From CAG-177 sp964587915 (lineage in GTDB: Bacteria; Bacillota; Clostridia; Oscillospirales; Acutalibacteraceae), in NCBI GenBank assembly GCA_964587915.1, contig CAZPMK010000011.1, forward strand, positions 1-52,013: DNA of 52,013 bases, in the 5' to 3' direction. Position numbers and translations under genes: made by a program. The notes below the pieces were generated by a model that was not told the origin of the DNA, ran no database searches, and saw only the letters and a list, made by a program, of their open reading frames with translations. This document shows, in pieces, positions 33,188-40,526 of the stretch (positions are counted from its first letter, which is position 1; each line of letters opens with the position of its first letter).

Positions 33188-34219
33188 GTGTTTTACGAAA
33201 AACCCGTATTTTTTGAAAAGAACCGAGTGTTCAGAGTATATACCGGAGGAAAGCTGTTTGCCGATTTCTTCGGCGACGCCTCAACCGACGGCAATTATCC
33301 CGAAGAATGGGTTGCTTCGAGCGTTCATGCTCTCAACGAGGGAAGCACCGACCCGTATGAGGGAATATCAAAAATCGAGGGCGAGGAGCTGTATTTGAGC
33401 GATGCCCTTGTAAAATACCGTGTCGAGATTCTCGGTGCCGGAGAGGATATCGGCATACTCACAAAAATTCTCGACAGTGCTATACGCCTGCCTGTTCAGG
33501 CACACCCCGATAAAGAATTTTCCGCAAAATATTTCTCATCCAAATACGGCAAGGAGGAAAGCTGGATAATCCTTGCTACCCGTCCCGATGCAAAGATATT
33601 CTACGGCTTCAAGGACGGTGTGACTCTCGAGGAATTTGAGCGTGCCATTGATGCGAGCGAAAACGGCGGCAACGAAATGGAAAACCTGCTTAAAACGATA
33701 GATGTCAAGGCGGGTGATGTCATATACATTCCCGCAAAACTCGTTCACGCCATCGGCAGGGGTTGCTTGCTTCTCGAGGTTCAGGAGCCTACCGACTTTA
33801 CCATACAGCCCGAGCGTTGGTGCGGAGAATATAAATTATCCGATAACGAAATGTATCTCGGACTCAGCCGCAAAAATGCTCTTGAATGCTTTGACATGAA
33901 AAAAAGCTACCCCGCTCCGCTTAAACCGAAAACGGTTTTGGACGAAAACGGCGTGCTTTACGAATCAATTATCGACAGCGATATTACCGACAGCTTTTCG
34001 GTCGGCATGATAACCTTGACGGGCGGAAAATTTACTCTCGGCAGGGGAGCGGCAATATATGTTGCTCTTGACGGTGCGGGAACGATAAACGGCGAAAATT
34101 ATGATAGAAAAATCAAAAAAGGCGATTACTTCATGATGCCCGCTGCTGCGGCAGGCGGCTTCACGGTAAGCGGAAATATAAAACTTGCAGAGTGCTTTGC
34201 AGTAGAGCAGAAAGGATGA
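33188..34219 (+). CDS. manA: Class I mannose-6-phosphate isomerase
   Basis: This zinc enzyme interconverts mannose-6-phosphate and fructose-6-phosphate. The 343-residue cupin protein shows Q104 and H106 in LPVQAHPD, the acidic pair in KEESW (123-124) and H187 in IPAKLVHAIG as zinc ligands, matching class I isomerases. The start is GTG 33188, with CGGAGG 7 bases upstream, and the gene is separated from the kinase stop by 2 bases. It is the fourth gene of the glycyl radical operon, which hints that the pathway ends in hexose phosphates. Confidence 0.88.
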   Translation: MFYEKPVFFEKNRVFRVYTGGKLFADFFGDASTDGNYPEEWVASSVHALNEGSTDPYEGISKIEGEELYLSDALVKYRVEILGAGEDIGILTKILDSAIRLPVQAHPDKEFSAKYFSSKYGKEESWIILATRPDAKIFYGFKDGVTLEEFERAIDASENGGNEMENLLKTIDVKAGDVIYIPAKLVHAIGRGCLLLEVQEPTDFTIQPERWCGEYKLSDNEMYLGLSRKNALECFDMKKSYPAPLKPKTVLDENGVLYESIIDSDITDSFSVGMITLTGGKFTLGRGAAIYVALDGAGTINGENYDRKIKKGDYFMMPAAAAGGFTVSGNIKLAECFAVEQKG

Positions 34220-34223
34220 TACC

Positions 34224-34853
34224 ATGAAAACAATCAAAATTATTTCACTTGTTTTTGCATTGCTGATAGCTTTTTCGGCTTGCGGAACGGACACGGCGGA
34301 AAACACGACGGAAATTGATGTCCCTGATACCACCGTTGTTTCATCGTCAAACAGAACAAAGGTAAAATTCACCATGGAAAACGGCGGCAGCTTTGTTATG
34401 GAGCTTTATCCCGAGTACGCTCCCGATACCTGCGATAATTTTACAAAGCTCGTTTCTTCCGGCTTTTATGACGGCTTGACCTTCCACAGAGTCGTTGACG
34501 GCTTTATGGCACAGGGCGGCGATGCAACTGGAACGGAAAAAGAAAACGATGCACAGCCGATACCCGGTGAATTTGCTTCAAACGGATTTTCTGCCAATAC
34601 TCTTTCACATGAGAGAGGCGTTGTATCCATGGCAAGAACAAGCGACCCCAACTCAGCATCGTCTCAGTTCTTCATTTGCTACGATGACTCCTGCAAGGCT
34701 CTTGACGGAAGCTATGCCGCTTTCGCAAAGGTTATCGAGGGCATGGAGACGGTTGATGATTTCTGCAATGTTGAGCGTGTTTATAATTCCATGGGAGAGC
34801 TTGCAACTCCGAAAGAGCCGTTGCGTATAGCAAAGGCGGAGGTGGTTTTCTGA
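34224..34853 (+). CDS. Peptidyl-prolyl cis-trans isomerase, cyclophilin-type lipoprotein
   Basis: This is a surface-anchored folding catalyst. The 209-residue protein has a lipoprotein signal peptide with lipobox FSAC (Cys20), a Thr/Glu-rich linker and a cyclophilin domain from about residue 45. The active-site motifs are FHRVVDGFMAQGGD, VSMAR and SSQFFICYDDS. It is shorter than human cyclophilin loops but all main strands are present. The start ATG follows AAAGGATG. Its stop overlaps the start of the next gene (TGATG), which encodes a SecB-like protein, an interesting pairing of an extracytoplasmic foldase and a possible chaperone. Confidence 0.88.
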   Translation: MKTIKIISLVFALLIAFSACGTDTAENTTEIDVPDTTVVSSSNRTKVKFTMENGGSFVMELYPEYAPDTCDNFTKLVSSGFYDGLTFHRVVDGFMAQGGDATGTEKENDAQPIPGEFASNGFSANTLSHERGVVSMARTSDPNSASSQFFICYDDSCKALDGSYAAFAKVIEGMETVDDFCNVERVYNSMGELATPKEPLRIAKAEVVF

Positions 34854-35242
34854 TGAACATTGTCACCTTCAGAGGCTTTCGTGCAACGGATATAGAATTT
34901 GCCAATCATCACGAAAACGGTACACGCATTGAATTTGAAAACACATATTCATACAATGTTAAGTACGGCACGGATAATAATTGCGTGGGTGAATTTACCG
35001 TAGAGGTCAAGGATAAATCCGCACCCGAAAAATTCCGCATAAAAGCGGTGCTCCTCGGTTCATTCTCCTATGACCCGACTGTTAAAAAAGAGAAAATTCA
35101 TATTGAGAGCTTTAAAGAGCTTTTTCCGTATGTGAGAGCAATGGTATCATCTCTCACCGTCAATGCGGGACTGCCGCCCGTAATATTGCCGGCACTCGAT
35201 ATCGAATCTCAAAGTATATATAAATTCGGCAAAAATTGCTGA
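34853..35242 (+). CDS. SecB-like chaperone-fold protein
   Basis: The 129-residue protein is not a close match to any Gram-positive protein I know, but its C-terminal half, ELFPYVRAMVSSLTVNAGLPPVILPALDI, has the layout of SecB (LFPYAR-SLV-RG-FPQL-L-P). The N-terminal region has alternating strands with an acidic pattern (GEFTVEVKDKSAPEKFRIKAVLLGSF), as in SecB. SecB-type folds in Firmicutes occur as export or toxin-antitoxin chaperones; the role here is unknown. It is translationally coupled to the cyclophilin gene, with GGAGGTGG 7 bases before the ATG. Confidence 0.6.
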   Translation: MNIVTFRGFRATDIEFANHHENGTRIEFENTYSYNVKYGTDNNCVGEFTVEVKDKSAPEKFRIKAVLLGSFSYDPTVKKEKIHIESFKELFPYVRAMVSSLTVNAGLPPVILPALDIESQSIYKFGKNC

Positions 35243-35256
35243 GAAGGAGAAGCAAA

Positions 35257-36690
35257 ATGGATATAATGGATATTGCCTCAAAGGGCATCGTGGCTATCAC
35301 AAGAAATTACGGCAAAAAGGTTGCAAAAAAACAGGGCGAAGCTCCCGCAATTGAAAAGGTTGCTCCGTCAGTCATTTCCGGAAGCTGCTACCGTGTGGGC
35401 TTTTCAAGAGAGGAAATAATGCCGAACCTTGACGGCAGAACCTATTGGATAGCGGGTCACGGCTCGGGTCACAAGATGGAGGGTGTTCTCTCACCGGTGT
35501 ATATCAGTGCCGTTTGGATTGACTGCGGCGGCGATGAGGGTATGCTCTGGCTGAGTGCCGATATAGTCGGCATGACGAGAATCGAGGTCAACAAGATTCG
35601 CTCCATGATAATGGCATCCGATAAAATCAAGGGCTGTAAATGTATCAACATAAGCAGTACGCACAGCCATTCCGGCATAGATACTCTCGGCTATTGGGGC
35701 AAGCCCAATCTTGTCAGCATTCCCTCCGACGGCAAGGACCCCGAATATATGGAAATGCTGATGAATAACGCCGTTAAGGTTGCAGAGGAAGCATACGCTT
35801 CAAGAAAGAGCGGAAAGCTCTATTCGGGCAGAATCTCGATTAAAGGCGGTCTTCTCGGAAAGAGAGACTTTGTTGATAAGCATGAGGTGCTGACCCGTCT
35901 GCGTTTTGCTCCCGAGGACGGCTCTGCCGAAACATGGTTAATCAACATAGGTGCTCATCCCAATTCGCTCGGCGGCGGAAACCGTATGCTCAGCGGCGAA
36001 TTTCCGTACTATATGCGTGAACAGATACTTGCCGACAACGGAGCAAATGTGCTCTTCTGCATCGGCGCAATAGGCGGCATGGATGCCGTAACTCTCGACG
36101 AAGAGGACAGAGTAAATTGCATCAAGCTCCAAGGCAAGCTCTTTGCACAGGCGGCGGAAAGCATTACAAATGACCGTGAGCTTAGCCCGCAGATAAAATA
36201 TCTTCAGCAGCCGTTTTATCTTCCCGTCAGCAACTATGTTTTGACTCTGCTTGCGATTCGTCATGTAATGAGTTTTAAGGCGTATGCCTGCAAGGATAGC
36301 GATACAGGCGTTCAGATGATGACGGAAATGACCTATATGACCTTCGGAGACCAAAAACTCCTGCTTTTGCCGGGCGAAAACTTTGTTGATACCGTATACG
36401 GAAATTACCATTCCGCAGAGGATTCCGCAACAGGCAAGGGTCCCGAAATAAATCCCGTGCCGCTTGCCGAAATTGCAGGTGACAGCGAGCTTATATCGTT
36501 CGGCGTAACCAACGATATGACGGGCTATGTCGTTCCTCCCAATGATTTTATCCTCAATCCGACACAGCCGTATCTTAACGGATATAAGGACAGATTCGGA
36601 AAGAATCACTATCACGAAACAAATTCAATGGGCTTTGGAGCACAAAAGGCAATTGCCGATGCATTTGCCGATGTCGTTTCAAGATTCTGA
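35257..36690 (+). CDS. Neutral/alkaline ceramidase-like hydrolase
   Basis: The 477-residue protein resembles the N-terminal catalytic domain of neutral/alkaline non-lysosomal ceramidase. The zinc-site motifs are ISSTHSHSG (family THTHSG), GEFPYYM, LLPGENFVD (family Glu) and GYVVPPNDF (family Tyr). It lacks a signal peptide and the C-terminal domain of the secreted enzymes, so it is apparently cytoplasmic and may hydrolyse a different amide or lipid. The start ATG 35257 has AAGGAG upstream. It is the last gene of the plus-strand group and is followed by a strong terminator. Confidence 0.7.
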   Translation: MDIMDIASKGIVAITRNYGKKVAKKQGEAPAIEKVAPSVISGSCYRVGFSREEIMPNLDGRTYWIAGHGSGHKMEGVLSPVYISAVWIDCGGDEGMLWLSADIVGMTRIEVNKIRSMIMASDKIKGCKCINISSTHSHSGIDTLGYWGKPNLVSIPSDGKDPEYMEMLMNNAVKVAEEAYASRKSGKLYSGRISIKGGLLGKRDFVDKHEVLTRLRFAPEDGSAETWLINIGAHPNSLGGGNRMLSGEFPYYMREQILADNGANVLFCIGAIGGMDAVTLDEEDRVNCIKLQGKLFAQAAESITNDRELSPQIKYLQQPFYLPVSNYVLTLLAIRHVMSFKAYACKDSDTGVQMMTEMTYMTFGDQKLLLLPGENFVDTVYGNYHSAEDSATGKGPEINPVPLAEIAGDSELISFGVTNDMTGYVVPPNDFILNPTQPYLNGYKDRFGKNHYHETNSMGFGAQKAIADAFADVVSRF

Positions 36691-36701
36691 GCATAAAAAT
36701 T

Positions 36702-36734
36702 CTCCCCGCCGTCGAAAAGAGGCGGGGAGCTTTT
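36702..36734. terminator. Bidirectional terminator after the ceramidase-like gene
   Basis: CTCCCCGCC (36702-36710) pairs with GGCGGGGAG (36721-36729), followed by CTTTTG on the plus strand and AATTTTTAT on the minus strand. It separates the convergent hydrolase and GH151 genes. Confidence 0.9.
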
Positions 36735-36741
36735 GCATATA

Positions 36742-38697
36742 TCAGTCTTTAATGCAAACCATTGCGTGGATATCAACCTTGGGAACGGTGAAGCGTGTGA
36801 AGCCGTCCGAATATTCAAACGGAATGCTCTCTCCCTGCGGCTCAAGTGTGACGGCAGAGGGAGCTTTTTCGCTCTTGACCGCACAGGCAACGTTATAAAG
36901 CGGAACGGTATCCTCGATAACCTCGGTGCTCTTGCCTCTTACGGTGGTGTGAGCAAAGAGAAGATGAAGAATACTGCGGTTTTCATTGGCTTGACGGGTC
37001 AAAGTAACAATTCCGCGGTCGGGAAGTGAAACCTTTACGCTTGCTTCATTGCCGAGCAGCTTTTCAACAAGATGTGCAAAAATCTCTTTGAATATCAAAT
37101 GACCCTCGGTTGCGTAAGCTCTGAAAATATCCCAGCCGATATAAGCGACATTTCCTTTTACCGCAACGGCAGGAAGCTGAATCTCGGGATTATTGGGAGC
37201 GTGCTGATGTGAGCAGTAGTGCTCAAGAGTCCTGTTGAAATACGGATTCTGAACTCCGCCGACAACCTCGCAGTCAACAGCATCAAACAGATATGAATGT
37301 GCTTTCATAACATATTGAGTAGTGCCGTCAACCGTATCAAATTCGGGTATGAAATATGTAGGCTCAAATTCATTTGCACCCTTGTATTTTGCACCGATAT
37401 CAAGGAAGAATTCTCCGTTCTTAACAAGTGCTTCACCGCTTGCAATAACCTTACCGCCGTTTGCGACAAAGGCTTTGATTTTGTCAACAACCGCATCGGG
37501 AATGTTAGCCATATCGGGGAGAACAAGCAGCTTATAGGGCGTGAGGTCGGCATTGGCATCTACGAAATTGTAAAGGCGGTGCGTTTCAAGGAGCATTCTG
37601 TTTGCTCCGACATCGCTTGACTCTCCCTTTTCGCGGGAAACGATGGCCTCCGCACTCAAAACGGCGATATCGGCTTTGTTTATCGCATCGTTCAGCCACG
37701 GCTCTTTCTGCTCAATGAGAGAATAAGCCTTGCCGATAAGATTGTAGGTTGACATATTCATCTCGCCGAGCGGGTGCATTTGGTCGCCGACTGAGCAGCC
37801 GCCGCCGTTTGCAACGCTCAAAGATGTTTCATAAATGAGGGCGTTGGGATGCTTAAAGCCGCCGAATTCACCCCATGCATTGTGGAATTTACCGGTCATG
37901 CCGATAAAATCATAATCCTTGAGTGTGCGGACATAAGCGGCAGAAAGCGGGAAATGGTCGTAGCCCCAGCCACCGGTGGGCAGACTTTCAAGCTCGAGAT
38001 GAGTGTTGCAGTCGATAAGGTCGTAGCCGCCCTTGGGGATGTGCCCCGCATTGTGAAAAATTGTTGCGGTGTCGCTGTACTTTCTTACTGCTGCATTCGT
38101 TGCGGCGGTGTATTTGTTAAAGGTAATCATCGAGAATTTTTCTCTGTCCTCGGCACTGTTTACGTCAAGTCCGAGAGCCTTCATATCGGCAAGACACTTG
38201 TCGCAGTAGCAAACTCTCGGTGAAACAATATCAAGGAAGATGCCGCAGGGGTTGTATTTCTGCATAACTTCTTCAATTTGAGCACAAAGAAAATCAAGAT
38301 AGCTTGTGTTGAAGCACAGATAATGGAAATGTACGAGCTGAAGCTCCTTTTCGTGCTCTGCGGGATCGGGTGACCAGTGGTGATGCCATTCGGGATGACG
38401 GGGAACCTCTTTTTCGTCAAGACCTGCGGAAATATACACGGGAGCACGCACGCCGATTTCCTTGCAGGCTTCAAGCTGTGCACCGAGCAAATCAAAATCA
38501 AGACCGGGGTGCATTTCATTTACCTCGGTGGGATGATAAGAATATCCGTGATGGCATTTTGAAAAAACGGTTATCGAATCAACATGACCTGCCTTTAATG
38601 CAGACTGAAATTGCTCCTTGCTGAAATCCTTGCCGACAGGCAGAGTACCGTTCGTATGAAAGTCAAGATGTATCTGTCTTTTTCTGAGCTTATACAA
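36742..38697 (-). CDS. Probable alpha-L-fucosidase, GH151-like
   Basis: The 651-residue protein has a TIM-barrel glycoside hydrolase domain (about residues 1-390) with CGIFLDIVSPRVCYC and FGGFKHPNALIYETSL, followed by a beta-galactosidase trimerisation-like domain (about 380-560: ADIAVLSAEAIVS, VLPDMANIPDAVVDKIKAFVANGGK). This domain order matches the family called hypothetical glycosyl hydrolase 6, which includes GH151 alpha-L-fucosidases. The GH95 gene nearby supports a fucoside role, but the family call is from memory. There is no signal peptide. The start is TTG 38697, with GGGAGGG 6 bases upstream. The divergent FkbM gene shares its upstream region. Confidence 0.68.
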   Translation of the reverse strand: MYKLRKRQIHLDFHTNGTLPVGKDFSKEQFQSALKAGHVDSITVFSKCHHGYSYHPTEVNEMHPGLDFDLLGAQLEACKEIGVRAPVYISAGLDEKEVPRHPEWHHHWSPDPAEHEKELQLVHFHYLCFNTSYLDFLCAQIEEVMQKYNPCGIFLDIVSPRVCYCDKCLADMKALGLDVNSAEDREKFSMITFNKYTAATNAAVRKYSDTATIFHNAGHIPKGGYDLIDCNTHLELESLPTGGWGYDHFPLSAAYVRTLKDYDFIGMTGKFHNAWGEFGGFKHPNALIYETSLSVANGGGCSVGDQMHPLGEMNMSTYNLIGKAYSLIEQKEPWLNDAINKADIAVLSAEAIVSREKGESSDVGANRMLLETHRLYNFVDANADLTPYKLLVLPDMANIPDAVVDKIKAFVANGGKVIASGEALVKNGEFFLDIGAKYKGANEFEPTYFIPEFDTVDGTTQYVMKAHSYLFDAVDCEVVGGVQNPYFNRTLEHYCSHQHAPNNPEIQLPAVAVKGNVAYIGWDIFRAYATEGHLIFKEIFAHLVEKLLGNEASVKVSLPDRGIVTLTRQANENRSILHLLFAHTTVRGKSTEVIEDTVPLYNVACAVKSEKAPSAVTLEPQGESIPFEYSDGFTRFTVPKVDIHAMVCIKD

Positions 38698-38729
38698 AAA
38701 AAGCCCTCCCTATAAAATAATACAACAGT

Positions 38730-38758
38730 AATATAACATATTTTTTATTGAAGTGCAA
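38730..38758 (-). promoter_or_regulatory. Promoter of the GH151-like gene
   Basis: On the minus strand TTGCAC, 17 bases and TATATT, with TGT before the -10. It is divergent from the FkbM promoter, whose -35 starts 8 bp away. Confidence 0.65.
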
Positions 38759-38765
38759 CAAGTAT

Positions 38766-38794
38766 TTGACTTGTGACGCGGATTGTGCTAAAGT
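38766..38794 (+). promoter_or_regulatory. Promoter of the FkbM methyltransferase gene
   Basis: TTGACT (38766-38771), 17 bases and TAAAGT (38789-38794), preceded by TGC (extended -10). Confidence 0.65.
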
Positions 38795-38847
38795 TTTCTG
38801 CGAAAGTAAATTAAAAAAACCGACACATTTTCGGAAAGCGTGAGTTT

Positions 38848-39894
38848 ATGCTTGATTTTATGAAAGAAAAACAGTCCTCTTGGGAAAAAATCGCCGAAAG
38901 CGGCAAAGAGGTCGTCATATACGGCACGGGAAACGGTGCAGATAAAGTAATCGATGAATTTCACCGTCTCGGAATAAAAATAAAGGGCGTAACCGCAAGT
39001 GATGATTTTGTCAGAGGTCAGAATTTTCGGGGCTTTACCGTTAAAAAGCTCAGCGAATTTGACGGAGATTTTATTATTACTCCCGCCTTTGCAAGCTGTA
39101 TTCCCGAGGTTATGGAGCGTATTTATTCCCTTGGAAAGAATTACCGAGTAATCGTGCCCGTCGTTCCCGTATATGGAGAAGAGATATTCACAAGAGATTT
39201 TCTTAGCAGGAATGAAGCTGCTGTTTGCGAAGCATATTCGCTGTTCGAGGAAGAATCAAGGAAAATTTTTGCGGCCTGCGTTGATTTTATGTTCGGCGGG
39301 GAGCTGAGTGTCCTGAAAAGCGTAACGACCCCAAAGGATGAAGCGTTTACGGGCTTTTTTAAGCCGAGACAAAATGAGGATTTTCTCGATCTCGGCGCCT
39401 ACAGAGGCGATACCGTTGACGAGCTTCTCAAATATTCCGACGGCTCATATTCGAGCATAACGGCACTTGAGCCCGACAAGAAGACTTTTAAAAAGCTGAA
39501 AGAGCATATCGGCGGTATGCGTGATGTGTCCCTGCTTCAAAAGGCGGTGTCCGACCGAGATGGCGTCGTGCTGTTCAGCGGTGCGGCAGGCAGGCAATCG
39601 TGCATAGCCGAAAAGGGAAAGCCGACGGAATGCGTGACGGTTGACACTCTCGGTGCGGAAAGAACCTTCACATACATAAAAATGGATGTTGAGGGCGGGG
39701 AAGCGGCGGCTTTACGCGGTGCGGAAAAGACCCTTAAAAGAGATAAACCAAGGCTCAACATAGCACTGTATCATCGAAGCGAGGATATTTTTTCTCTGCC
39801 GCTTCTCGTTAAAAAGCTCAATCCCGAATATAAATTCCACATTCGCCGTCATCCCTACATTCCGTGTTGGGATATGAATTTATATTGTATATAA
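38848..39894 (+). CDS. FkbM-family SAM-dependent methyltransferase
   Basis: The 348-residue protein has an N-terminal Rossmann-like part (VVIYGTGNGADKVIDEF, residues 22-60) and a C-terminal FkbM methyltransferase. The SAM-binding motif is DLGAYRGDTVDEL from residue 181, and the family signature IKMDVEGGEAAALRGA follows. FkbM proteins methylate sugars or hydroxyl groups, often in polysaccharide or natural product pathways. No partner gene is present here, so the acceptor is unknown. The start ATG has a weak GGAAAG upstream. A terminator stem follows the gene. Confidence 0.8.
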   Translation: MLDFMKEKQSSWEKIAESGKEVVIYGTGNGADKVIDEFHRLGIKIKGVTASDDFVRGQNFRGFTVKKLSEFDGDFIITPAFASCIPEVMERIYSLGKNYRVIVPVVPVYGEEIFTRDFLSRNEAAVCEAYSLFEEESRKIFAACVDFMFGGELSVLKSVTTPKDEAFTGFFKPRQNEDFLDLGAYRGDTVDELLKYSDGSYSSITALEPDKKTFKKLKEHIGGMRDVSLLQKAVSDRDGVVLFSGAAGRQSCIAEKGKPTECVTVDTLGAERTFTYIKMDVEGGEAAALRGAEKTLKRDKPRLNIALYHRSEDIFSLPLLVKKLNPEYKFHIRRHPYIPCWDMNLYCI

Positions 39895-39902
39895 TATTAT
39901 AT

Positions 39903-39933
39903 AAAAAGCATCCGCATTTTGCCGTGCGGATGC
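39903..39933 (-). terminator. Terminator of the GH95-HAD pair
   Basis: GCATCCGCA (39908-39916) pairs with TGCGGATGC (39925-39933). On the minus strand TTTTT follows, so it ends the GH95-HAD transcript. On the plus strand CCTT follows, so it is a weaker stop for the FkbM gene. Confidence 0.8.
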
Positions 39934-39940
39934 CCTTGAA

Positions 39941-40525
39941 TTATATGTTTTTTTCGATTTCCTCAACCGTCATTTCCGTTAATGTGCCTTTTTTTGCGTG
40001 AAAGCACCGCTGACCCAATTTGAAAATATGTATGTCGTTTTTCAGCGAATCGGAATATACATTCACAAATTCGGCATCGGGCAAGACCTCTGCAATACGC
40101 AGGGGCTTTTGCTTATCCTTGCAATTCCGTCCGTCAATTTTTCCTGTATGCTTATCCATTTTTGTTGCTATCAAGGTGTGTACCTGATATTTTTCGCAAA
40201 GCGGACGAAGCAGAAATTCGGGAGAAGCAGAGCAAACCACAACGGGTCTTTCTCTGTTTTCGGGCGAGAAGATTGGATATATGCGTTTCTCCTGCTTTTT
40301 CCAAAAACGCCGTGCTTCCTTGTCGGCATCAATAAAACGCAGGAATGTAAAGCATCTGCCCTTGAATTTGTCACCGAAGCCGAGGAAAAACAAAATTAGA
40401 TTTAAAAGCAGCCACGGAGCGAGGATAAGCAGCCAAGGCTTGCGAAGCAGACAGTGAAAAAGGAAAACCGTTTCGGAATCATAAGGATATACGGTTTTGT
40501 CAAAATCGTAGAGGTCGAATTTCAT
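39941..40525 (-). CDS. HAD-superfamily phosphatase (subfamily IB-like)
   Basis: The 194-residue protein has the HAD motifs: DFDKT (D7, D9; nucleophile and acid/base), CSASPEFLL (motif II), the motif III lysine in NCKDKQK and YSDSLKND (motif IV). A hydrophobic cap segment (PWLLILAPWLLLNLILFFLG, about residues 30-50) suggests membrane association, which is known in some HAD-IB proteins. The substrate is unknown. It begins 1 base after the GH95 stop, so both genes are on one transcript; a sugar-phosphate substrate would fit but is a guess. Confidence 0.8.
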   Translation of the reverse strand: MKFDLYDFDKTVYPYDSETVFLFHCLLRKPWLLILAPWLLLNLILFFLGFGDKFKGRCFTFLRFIDADKEARRFWKKQEKRIYPIFSPENRERPVVVCSASPEFLLRPLCEKYQVHTLIATKMDKHTGKIDGRNCKDKQKPLRIAEVLPDAEFVNVYSDSLKNDIHIFKLGQRCFHAKKGTLTEMTVEEIEKNI

Positions 40526-40526
40526 A

